From Marmoricola sp. URHB0036 (GTDB lineage: Bacteria; Actinomycetota; Actinomycetes; Propionibacteriales; Nocardioidaceae): DNA of 64,000 bases. The stretch is taken from assembly GCF_000426045.1 (NCBI RefSeq), contig NZ_AUEP01000003.1:372001-436000 (forward strand), given 5' to 3'. A program made the position numbers and the translations under genes. The notes below the pieces were generated by a model, which worked only from the letters and a program-made list of their open reading frames with translations, was not told the DNA's origin and ran no database searches. Positions 57,473 through 64,000 of the stretch are shown here, in pieces (the first letter of the stretch is position 1; each line of letters opens with the position of its first letter).

Positions 57473-60151
57473 CTACTCCTTGTGCGTGGGAGCCAGCCTG
57501 GCGACGAGCTGTGTTCGTGTGTGCACGCCCAGCTTGGCGTACGCGTTTCCCAGGTGGTAGCCAATGGTCTTGACGCTGAGCACCAGCTGCCGGGCCACCT
57601 GTTGATTCGTCATCCCTTCGCAGACCAGGCTGACGACGATCTGCTCTTGCGGGGTGAGCCCGTCCACCTCCGACCGCGTCGAGGAGTCGGAAGGGACTCC
57701 GTTGGCGCCGAGCTCCTCGGCGCAGGCGTCCACGAAGGGTGTCGCACCGAGGGCGCGGAAACGATCGCTGGCGTCCTCGAGGTGGGCGCGTGCAGCGCGG
57801 CGCTCGCCACGTCGTCTGAGGAGTCGGCCGTACGAAGCGCGGATCAACCCCTGCTCGAGTGCGTCAGCGGCGTCGTCCAGCCGCAGAGCCTCGTCGAACG
57901 ACGCTCGCGCCTTGGTGTGCTCGCGTCGGGCGGTCGCCAGCTCGCCCCTGACCCTGGCGAGCGCGGCGAGCCTGGCACGCGAGCCTCGAGCAGCCGCGAT
58001 GGCCCCCAGTCGATCCAGCTCGGCCTCGGCCTCCTCGAGCCGACCCAGCTGGACGAGTGCCGAGGTGAACTGGACCGGCCAGCTGAGCCACCCCGGCTCG
58101 TCGGTGGGACCGCTCAGGCTGAGCAACAACTGCGAGCGGGCGACGACTTCCTCCGGTTCTCGCCGGCACGCGGCGACGTGCACGCCGAGGTTCTCGCAGA
58201 CCGCCCAGGTCGCCGGGTCGCCGAGCTGCTCGCCGATGAGGCGTCCGTCCGCGAGATGCTCCTCCGCGCGGGGCCACCAACCCCGTCCTGCGCAGACAAG
58301 GACGGCAACCGCGTGGAGATAGCCCTGGACCCAGAGCTGTTCGCTGTCCTCCGCGAGCGAGATGGCCTGTTCCGCAGTGGTCAACGAGCTGTCCCATCGA
58401 CCCAGCCGGTACTCGACCTCGGCCAGGACTCCCATGCCGAGCAGACGTTGCGGTGCGACCTCGCTGGCGCTGCTCCGGCACATGACCGTCAGGTCATGGC
58501 AGGCTCCGTCGAGGTCGTCCAGCAGAGCCCGAACGGCGCCACGGGCCGTCAGCTGGTGCTGCCCGTCCGGACCGACGGCTTCGGGAGCCGGCGGCAGGGC
58601 CGCGAGAGCGTCCAACGCGGCCTCTGGCTGACCCGCGATCACGAGTCCGACCGCTCCCGCCGCCACGGTTGAGTCGGCCAGATCGGGCGGCAGGTCCTCG
58701 GCCAGCGCCCTGGTCGCCCAGTCGGCGGCGCCGAGCCCGTCGGCCTGCATGTTGTAGAGCTGCGCCAGGATCGCGGCGAGCTCTCCGCGGCCACGCGTGT
58801 CCAGCTCGTCGGCGCGCTCCCATGCCTGGGTGGCGAGCTCAGCCGCGGCGCTCGGCTGTCCACCGAACCAGGCGATCTTCGCCTGGAGGTAGACACGGAC
58901 GGCACCGCCGACGTCCTCGGCAATCGACTCCTCGGCTTCCTTGGCGGCTGTCACGTCTCCCGCGATCAGGAACAGCGTTGCCGCATCCATGAGCCACGAC
59001 CAGCCCGCGCGGCCTCCGACGTGGCCGGCTTTGAGGTAGTAGTCGGCTGCCTGGCGGAGGTCCCCGCTCTCATGGAGCTGCGCGGCACGCGCAGCGAGCT
59101 CCGCGGCCAGCTCGGGGTCCGGTCCGCTCGACGCCGCCAGGCGATGGAACAACGCCTGGTCGTCCTCGCACAGCACGGCCGCTCGCTGGTGCGCCTTCTG
59201 CCTTTCGAGAGGGCCGAGGTCGTCGTACACGGCCGCCCTGACCAACGGGTGCGCGAAACTGATCCGCCACCCCCCGTCGGTCTGCGCGCAGGTGAGCACC
59301 TGCGCACGGGTGAGCTCCTCCAGAGCCTCCTCAGGCTCGTCAACCTCCGCCAGGGCCGCGACGAGCGAGAAGGGTGTGCCGTCCGCGAGGACTGCGGCGG
59401 ACCTGGCCAGCCTGCGCGCCTGCTCCGACTGCGAGGCGACCGAGCTGAGCACCAGCAACGCGTACGACTGAGGGGCAGGCAAGGAGCCTGGCGCCTCGAG
59501 AACCTCGGTGGACAGCTCACTCATCAGGGAGCGGAGGTACAGCGGGTTGCCACCGGTGTGCCTCCTGAGCCGACTGGCCGACCTGGGTGAGACCTGGCCA
59601 TGACCGAGGGTGGACCCGAAGGCGATCACGTCATCGTCGCTGAGCCCTTCCAGCCGGACCCGGCCGTCCACACCGTCCACCAGCTTGAGCAAACCTGACG
59701 GGAGTCTCCAGGAGTCCTCGGAACGTGTCGTGAAGACGGCCATGACACGGTCCGCCCGGAGGCGGCGCAGCGCGAACGTCAGCGCAGCCATGGACTCCTC
59801 GTCGGCCAGGTGCACGTCATCGACAACGAACACGGTCGGCGCTCGACCGGGTCGGTCGTCCAGTCGCCCGAGCAGGTCGGCGCCGGCGGTGAACGGATCG
59901 ACCCAGCTTCTGTCGGGCGTCCCCATGAGCTGCTGGAGGACGCCGAACCGCAGGGTGGTCTCCACGTCGTCGCCTGAGGCCGACCAGACGGACTCGGCGT
60001 CCAACCCGTTGAGGAAGGCCTGCACCAGCGACGTCTTGCCGACTCCGGGCATACCTTCGACCACGACGGCCTGGGGAACCCCGGCCGCGGCCTCGGCCAG
60101 GCGTGCCCGGAGCAGCTCCAGCTCAGCGGCTCGCCCTATGAATGTCGGCAT
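57473..60151 (-). CDS. LAL-type (large ATP-binding) LuxR-family regulator
   Basis: 892 residues. Residues 1-300 are a STAND-type ATPase: FIGRAAELELLRARL at the start, Walker A GMPGVGKTSL at 33-42, Walker B VFVVDDVHLADEE near 107-119. A long TPR-like region follows. The C-terminal LuxR domain is LTPQEQIVVSLVCEGMTNQQVARQL, SVKTIGYHLGNAY. These proteins respond to small ligands. It is the last gene of an operon with two membrane proteins and overlaps the gene before it by 29 bases, so it may regulate its own operon. Confidence 0.9.
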   Translation of the reverse strand: MPTFIGRAAELELLRARLAEAAAGVPQAVVVEGMPGVGKTSLVQAFLNGLDAESVWSASGDDVETTLRFGVLQQLMGTPDRSWVDPFTAGADLLGRLDDRPGRAPTVFVVDDVHLADEESMAALTFALRRLRADRVMAVFTTRSEDSWRLPSGLLKLVDGVDGRVRLEGLSDDDVIAFGSTLGHGQVSPRSASRLRRHTGGNPLYLRSLMSELSTEVLEAPGSLPAPQSYALLVLSSVASQSEQARRLARSAAVLADGTPFSLVAALAEVDEPEEALEELTRAQVLTCAQTDGGWRISFAHPLVRAAVYDDLGPLERQKAHQRAAVLCEDDQALFHRLAASSGPDPELAAELAARAAQLHESGDLRQAADYYLKAGHVGGRAGWSWLMDAATLFLIAGDVTAAKEAEESIAEDVGGAVRVYLQAKIAWFGGQPSAAAELATQAWERADELDTRGRGELAAILAQLYNMQADGLGAADWATRALAEDLPPDLADSTVAAGAVGLVIAGQPEAALDALAALPPAPEAVGPDGQHQLTARGAVRALLDDLDGACHDLTVMCRSSASEVAPQRLLGMGVLAEVEYRLGRWDSSLTTAEQAISLAEDSEQLWVQGYLHAVAVLVCAGRGWWPRAEEHLADGRLIGEQLGDPATWAVCENLGVHVAACRREPEEVVARSQLLLSLSGPTDEPGWLSWPVQFTSALVQLGRLEEAEAELDRLGAIAAARGSRARLAALARVRGELATARREHTKARASFDEALRLDDAADALEQGLIRASYGRLLRRRGERRAARAHLEDASDRFRALGATPFVDACAEELGANGVPSDSSTRSEVDGLTPQEQIVVSLVCEGMTNQQVARQLVLSVKTIGYHLGNAYAKLGVHTRTQLVARLAPTHKE

Positions 60152-61106
60152 CGCTCAGACTCCCGGTTGGCTCGGCCAGACCGTCCGAACCACTGCTCGT
60201 TCCGACGGTAGCGGAGTTGGTGCTGCGCAGGACAAGGCCGCCGACTGCGCTGGCCCAGACGAGCGCAGCGAGAAGGGCGAGCTCCCGGCCCGCCTGGCCG
60301 GCGGATGTCGCCCCTGGTCGTGCGTGGAGCGGCGTCGCGGTCAGGCCAGCGGCCAGCAGCAGATAGGTGGTGGCATGAGCCAGGCGGCACGCGCGCCGCG
60401 CCCGGTCGGGTACGAACCGGACCGGCTTGGTGGCGAACTTTCCCGGCGGACCACCGGCCAGGAACGTCTTGTACGTCTCGATGGTGGCCACCGAAAGGCC
60501 GCCTGCCGACAAGATGAGCGCGGGCAGGTCCGTGGTGAACGCCAGCAGAACACATCCCCACACCGTTGCCACGACCGGACTGCGGAAGAACTTCGCCAGC
60601 TGGAAGCCCTCGACCGGGGCGTCCTTCCAGGCGCCGCCGAAGGCGGTCAACCACCCCCCGAGGCCCACCAGCAAGGCCGCCGAGTACGAGGCCTGGCGCG
60701 AGTGGACGCTCAGTCGCGACGCAACGAGGTAGGCAACGACGAACCCCAGGACGATGACCGCACCCACGGCGTACCGCGGCAGTCGCGCGTCGACTGGTCG
60801 ACCGCGGACTGCCAGACGCATGGGTATCGCGTAGGCACCCTGGAAGTCCTCACGGAGGATGGTCTTCCACCACTCGGTGACCAAGCGCTCCGCGGTGTAG
60901 CAGACACCGACGGCGACCAACACACCCGAGGCCGGACGGACCGCTCCCGCCAGGTTCAGCAACAGCCCGGACACCACCCCCAGGACGATGCTCCGCGTGA
61001 AGCTCGTGAGTCGGAAGCCCTCGAACGGTGAGTCCTTGAACGCACCCCAGGTCGAGGCGTGCAGGCCGGTCAGCGCACCGACTGCGGCGTAGATCGCGAG
61101 GCTCAT
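60123..61106 (-). CDS. Multi-spanning membrane protein with internal duplication
   Basis: 327 residues. Two halves align by eye: GLHASTWGAFKDSPFEGFRLTSFTRS at about 14-39 and GWLTAFGGAWKDAPVEGFQLAKFFRS at about 150-175, each followed by a membrane helix. About eight helices in all. The loop W-x-A-x-K-D-x-P-x-E-G-F is conserved in both halves and may be the working part. Not recognised. The ATG overlaps the stop of the EamA-like gene (ATGA) and its end overlaps the LAL gene, so the three genes are one unit. Confidence 0.72.
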   Translation of the reverse strand: MSLAIYAAVGALTGLHASTWGAFKDSPFEGFRLTSFTRSIVLGVVSGLLLNLAGAVRPASGVLVAVGVCYTAERLVTEWWKTILREDFQGAYAIPMRLAVRGRPVDARLPRYAVGAVIVLGFVVAYLVASRLSVHSRQASYSAALLVGLGGWLTAFGGAWKDAPVEGFQLAKFFRSPVVATVWGCVLLAFTTDLPALILSAGGLSVATIETYKTFLAGGPPGKFATKPVRFVPDRARRACRLAHATTYLLLAAGLTATPLHARPGATSAGQAGRELALLAALVWASAVGGLVLRSTNSATVGTSSGSDGLAEPTGSLSDADIHRASR

Positions 61107-62047
61107 CGGAGCTGCCCGGCCGCCATGGTTCGGGGTGCCAGGTCAACGCGCTGGGTGTCCAGTGCCGCGATGAGCCGCAGGCCCACACCGACGCAACCCA
61201 GCGCTGACAGCTGCAGGGCAAGCATGGTCGGGGTGTGCGCGGGCAGCTCACCGAAGACCACTGCGCCGAAGAGGACCGCCACCATGATGTCGACCACGTT
61301 GACCATCGGCATCGAGTGCGAGATGGGGGCGAGCTGGTAGGCGCGCTGGTTCATCGCCGTACCGAGTAGCCCGGCCGCTACCAGCATGCCGAGCACGACC
61401 AGAGTGGTCGGCAGTCCTGACCGGTTCGTCGTCACCGATGTGCCCACCAGCTTCAGCAGACCGGCGGTGGCGCCGAACATGACGCCCGCACCGGAGCCCA
61501 GGATCGCGGCCTGGCGAGTGGGAGCGGCCGCAGAACGGCGGCTGCGGCTTGCCCGGAGGGCGAACAGCCCGACGATGAAGCATCCCAGCACGAAGGCTCC
61601 GGTGACCGGCATCCCCGGCGCTGCACCTGAGGACTCGGTGTTGATGGAGAGGATGAACACGGTGAGCCCGACCGCCGTGACCCCCACGGCCCGGATCTCG
61701 CACGGGCGTGGCGCCTTGTGCTCCAGTGCGGACCGCACGGGCACGGCCAGTACGACACCGACCAGCATGAGTGGCTGCACCAAGGCGATGGAACCGATCC
61801 TCAGGGCGAGCGCGTGCAGCACCAGGGCGCAGAAGGAGATGCAGGTCGCGACGACCCAGACTCTCTGCCGCGCCAGATGCCCCAGCACGGCCAGCACCCG
61901 GCGCACCGCCGGAGGCACCGTCCCCGCGGCTCGATGCTGCAATGCGTTGGAGGTGGCGAAGCTCGCCGCCGACGCGAGCCCCATTGCCACCGCTGCGCCC
62001 GTCGTGCCGGCACCGCTGAACAGCGCCGTCGTCATGTGAACCGCCAT
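61103..62047 (-). CDS. EamA/DMT-superfamily-like transporter
   Basis: 314 residues from ATG 62,047, chosen for GGAGG 6 bases upstream. Ten membrane helices can be counted (AAVAMGLASAASFATSNALQH, VWVVATCISFCALVLHALAL, IALVQPLMLVGVVLAVPV, GLLGTAMNQRAYQLA, VVDIMVAVLFGAVVFGELP). The final PTMLALQLSALGCVGVGL and the GE-P motif are typical of DMT permeases. Residues SALQHRA...RIGSIALVQP are shared with actinobacterial DMT proteins often seen near LAL regulators. Substrate unknown. Confidence 0.78.
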   Translation of the reverse strand: MAVHMTTALFSGAGTTGAAVAMGLASAASFATSNALQHRAAGTVPPAVRRVLAVLGHLARQRVWVVATCISFCALVLHALALRIGSIALVQPLMLVGVVLAVPVRSALEHKAPRPCEIRAVGVTAVGLTVFILSINTESSGAAPGMPVTGAFVLGCFIVGLFALRASRSRRSAAAPTRQAAILGSGAGVMFGATAGLLKLVGTSVTTNRSGLPTTLVVLGMLVAAGLLGTAMNQRAYQLAPISHSMPMVNVVDIMVAVLFGAVVFGELPAHTPTMLALQLSALGCVGVGLRLIAALDTQRVDLAPRTMAAGQLR

Positions 62048-62079
62048 GTCTGCCTCCACTGCTCCGTGATTGCTGTGCT

Positions 62080-62115
62080 CAGTGGCTCGACGCTAGGAAG
62101 GCGGGAAGGTGTGCG
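62080..62115 (-). promoter_or_regulatory. Promoter box of the LAL operon, shared with the flavin monooxygenase
   Basis: Minus strand: CCTTCCTAGCGTCGAGCCACTG, with TAGCGT (62,090-62,095) as the likely -10. It matches 24,800-24,835 almost base for base. Confidence 0.5.
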
Positions 62116-62218
62116 CCCCAGGCAATTTCCCGGGTTCGGCGGAAGGGTCTGGCCGAGGGGGCCGCCCACGACGGTGGTCCTGCAGCAGCAGCCCGGGACG
62201 ACCCCGTCGGTCGACGAA

Positions 62219-62968
62219 TCAGACGGGTTGCCAGGACCCCTGACGGCTCCGGACGGGATCGTGTGTCGCCCCGGCCGGTGCGAGCTCCGGCAGCGCGACC
62301 GAGGGGATCGGCAGTCCGATGCGCAGCATTCGGCGGAACGAGACCAGCTTGATCACCAGCAAGCCAACTGCGACAACCGATCCGAGGGGCATCGAGCTCG
62401 TGACCAGCAACAGCACGGCGAAAAGGGCAGAGTTCAACGTCTTCCCCGGCTTGGACCAGTTCCAGAGGAAGAGCGTGCGGTCGACGACGTAGAAGTAGTT
62501 GGGGCTCGTGATCGGCCAGGCCAGGAACCCGATGGAGATGAAGAAGTCGACCACCATGAACTCGGCGAGATAGACGAAGATCGCCGGGACCAGGTGCGGC
62601 TCCATCCACGCGAGGCCGACGTAGAACGCGGCGCAGCAGAGACGGTCGCACAGGATGTCGAGGACGGCGCCGGTGCGGGTCTCGCAGTCGCGGACCCGGG
62701 CGACGAACCCGTCGAGCGAGTCCCCGATCCAGTAGACGGCGAGCGCGAGGACGAGCAGCGCCAGGTTGCCCTGGTAGGCAGCCAGGCCCGCCAGGATCAC
62801 CGAGCCGACCGTGCGGACCGCTGTGACGACCGTCGCCGAGGTGGCCAGTCGCTCGCGAGACGGGTCGGCGTGGATGCGCGGCCGGCGAGGAGGGTCGGAA
62901 CCCTCGACAGCGGGGAAGGCCGACGGGGTTCGCTTCGTCGAGCCGCTCGGGCTGAATGATCCGTACAT
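62219..62968 (-). CDS. CDP-alcohol phosphatidyltransferase-family membrane enzyme
   Basis: 249 residues from ATG 62,968 (YGSFSPSG) with AAAGGTG upstream. The family signature D-x2-D-G-x2-A-R-x8-G-x3-D-x3-D is complete: DSLDGFVARVRDCETRTGAVLDILCDR near 105-130. Six membrane helices (AVRTVGSVILAGLAAYQGN, LVLALAVYWIGDSLDG, IFVYLAEFMVVDFFISIGFLA). Such enzymes join a CDP-lipid to an alcohol such as inositol or glycerol phosphate. The 60-residue N-terminal extension and the final Arg/Ser-rich tail are unusual for PgsA or PIS, so the product is not set. Confidence 0.8.
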   Translation of the reverse strand: MYGSFSPSGSTKRTPSAFPAVEGSDPPRRPRIHADPSRERLATSATVVTAVRTVGSVILAGLAAYQGNLALLVLALAVYWIGDSLDGFVARVRDCETRTGAVLDILCDRLCCAAFYVGLAWMEPHLVPAIFVYLAEFMVVDFFISIGFLAWPITSPNYFYVVDRTLFLWNWSKPGKTLNSALFAVLLLVTSSMPLGSVVAVGLLVIKLVSFRRMLRIGLPIPSVALPELAPAGATHDPVRSRQGSWQPV

Positions 62969-63177
62969 GGCCGCACCTTTCGTTGCGATCCTTGATCGCG
63001 AGGACCAAGGGTGGGCTGCGACCGTAGGTGGGGCGCGGCGCAGTGCGCCCCGGGTGGACGCCCGGGTTCGGCGACCAGAAAGTTGGGCCGCACCCACCAG
63101 GCCCCCAGCCCAGCGTTCGTCGAAACCGGTGAGCCGATCCAGGGCATTCACCCGGGGCCAAACGCGCACGGGCTTCC

Positions 63178-63183
63178 TAGGCT
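63178..63183 (+). promoter_or_regulatory. Putative -10 hexamer for the terminal small operon
   Basis: TAGGCT in the 289-base gap between the CDP-alcohol gene and the small gene at 63,258. Nothing else was recognised in this gap. Confidence 0.35.
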
Positions 63184-63257
63184 GAGGCCCCGAGTCGCTG
63201 AGGCACGGTCAGCGGCGAAGCGTGGTGAATGCCCGCCAAGGGCGAGGAGGTCAGGCT

Positions 63258-63443
63258 GTGCGTGTCGTTCTCGATCTCAACCCGGGAGTCCACCCGATCT
63301 CCGGCACCCTCGCCCACCCTGCCGTCGAGCGAACGGTGGCCTTCAGGGGGACGCTGGAGCTTCTGGCGCTGCTGGAGGCGACCCTCACCGCCCCGCAGGC
63401 AGTGTCCGGCAACGCTGACGAGGCCGCGGCGGTCGGACCGTGA
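63258..63443 (+). CDS. Small hypothetical protein coupled to a lipoprotein gene
   Basis: 61 residues from GTG 63,258, chosen because GAGGAGG lies at 63,244-63,250. The chain VRVVLDLNPGVHPISG, ERTVAFRGTLELLALLEATL has no known domain. Its stop overlaps a GTG in the next frame (GTGA at 63,440), so it is likely translated with the lipoprotein. No signal peptide. Confidence 0.5.
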   Translation: MRVVLDLNPGVHPISGTLAHPAVERTVAFRGTLELLALLEATLTAPQAVSGNADEAAAVGP

Positions 63444-63499
63444 ACAGCCCCGCTTGCGCGCAGCCGCCGTCGAGTCCGACCGCTAGCTCGTTCGCGTGC

Positions 63500-64000
63500 A
63501 TGCGGCGGCTGATGACGGGCGCTGCCGCGGTGGTGACGTTGTGCATGGTCCCGGCCTGCGGAAGCGCCCCGGAGCCGGGCAGCACGCATTCGCCCACCGC
63601 CCCGTCGTCGACTGTGTCGCGCGCAGCCATCGCGGTGACCTATGAGGGCCACGACCAAACCAGCGACGGGCCGTCCGACGCCCACATTGACCTGGTCGCG
63701 GTCCCCCCGGACCACGTGCGCTATGCGCTCAAGCAAACCGGATACCCGCAGATGCTCTTCGTCTACGACGGCACCAGGTTGCTCGTGCACGACCCGGAGG
63801 AGTCCCAGCCCTGGAGCCTCTACGAGAAACCAGAGGAGCACCCTGATCAATTCGTCGTCTCGGATCTGTTCGCGGCACCCGGCAGCGCCGAGTTCGCGAA
63901 GGGCTGCCCATCTGCAAAACCCCTCGGACACAAGCGCATCCTCGGGCGCAACGCTGCCGGCTACCACTGCGCGGCCCACTTCCTCGCCGACGGGAGCGGC
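63500..64000 (+). CDS. Putative lipoprotein (3' end beyond the window)
   Basis: The frame is open to the window edge (167 codons seen). From ATG 63,500 the chain begins RRLMTGAAAVVTLCMVPACG, a lipoprotein signal with lipobox VPAC. GTG 63,440, which overlaps the previous stop, is an alternative start but would put 20 non-signal residues first. The mature part is polar: VTYEGHDQTSDG, LVAVPPDHVRYALKQTG, LFVYDGTRLLVHDPEESQPW, ending near GYHCAAHFL, the pattern of LolA/LppX-like outer domains (inference). Envelope location is likely. Confidence 0.65.
   Translation, partial: MRRLMTGAAAVVTLCMVPACGSAPEPGSTHSPTAPSSTVSRAAIAVTYEGHDQTSDGPSDAHIDLVAVPPDHVRYALKQTGYPQMLFVYDGTRLLVHDPEESQPWSLYEKPEEHPDQFVVSDLFAAPGSAEFAKGCPSAKPLGHKRILGRNAAGYHCAAHFLADGSG

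Noticed and set aside
1-64000. tRNA, rRNA, insertion sequences and prophage genes
   Set aside because: None could be supported; gaps are short and no transposase, integrase or structural phage protein was recognised.

Overview
The window is high-GC DNA with the gene style of an actinobacterium, most likely Nocardioides or a close relative in the Propionibacteriales. Evidence: very high GC, many GTG starts, -10 hexamers of TAGGNT type sitting 7-8 bases before start codons (leaderless transcripts), an actinobacterial LexA box, a DUF222/HNH (13E12-type) gene, a c-di-AMP (ydaO) riboswitch before an Rpf-like muralytic gene, ThrE and LuxR/LAL regulators. No rRNA, tRNA, IS element, integrase or CRISPR array was seen. 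The assignment to genus is inference.

Region 1 (1-18,927) looks like a defence island. A plus-strand operon encodes a giant DUF1998 helicase with a C-terminal Vsr/DUF559-like nuclease (5' end outside the window), a UvrD-like helicase with a RelE-like N-terminus, a DUF3883 PD-(D/E)XK protein and an SNF2 helicase. Facing it is a minus-strand set: a DUF262-DUF1524 (GmrSD-type) nuclease fused to RAMA and alkyltransferase-like domains, a 665-residue protein ending in what looks like a GrpE nucleotide-exchange domain, and, overlapping it by GTGA, an Hsp70/actin-fold ATPase with an unusual C-terminus. A small caspase/CHAT-like putative protease (His74/Cys110) closes the island. I read this as a candidate multi-helicase, chaperone-linked anti-phage system that matches no named system I know in full. 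Immediately right of it lies a decayed FUSC gene whose intact paralogue is at 26.6-27.9 kb.

Region 2 (19.4-28.2 kb) holds two NERD-family proteins, threonine synthase, a TPR-LuxR regulator next to a flavin monooxygenase, a frameshifted Uma2 gene, small hypotheticals, an intact FUSC transporter and a truncated VOC gene. Region 3 (28.3-35.6 kb) is a polymorphic-toxin locus: a hypothetical gene coupled to a 1,319-residue RHS/YD-repeat lipoprotein with a variable C-terminal tip, a DUF7660 putative immunity gene, then an SOS-boxed DUF222/HNH gene.

Region 4 (35.6-42.8 kb) contains two ArsR plus SRPBCC modules with the same promoter/operator geometry, a CU044_2847 protein coupled to a membrane-anchored CHAT protease, and the riboswitch-controlled Rpf-like gene. 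Region 5 (42.8-57.5 kb) is mostly chromosomal housekeeping and secreted functions: a large membrane protein, an EthD-like protein, 4-alpha-glucanotransferase, a third NERD protein, ThrE, a secreted six-hairpin glycosidase, a metallo-beta-lactamase-fold hydrolase, a matrixin-type protease and PcrA helicase.

Region 6 (57.4-64.0 kb) is an operon of an EamA-like transporter, an internally duplicated membrane protein and a LAL regulator, then a CDP-alcohol phosphatidyltransferase, and a coupled pair of a tiny gene and a lipoprotein that runs off the window. The promoter of the LAL operon shares a nearly identical box of about 36 bases with the promoter of the flavin monooxygenase at 24.8 kb.
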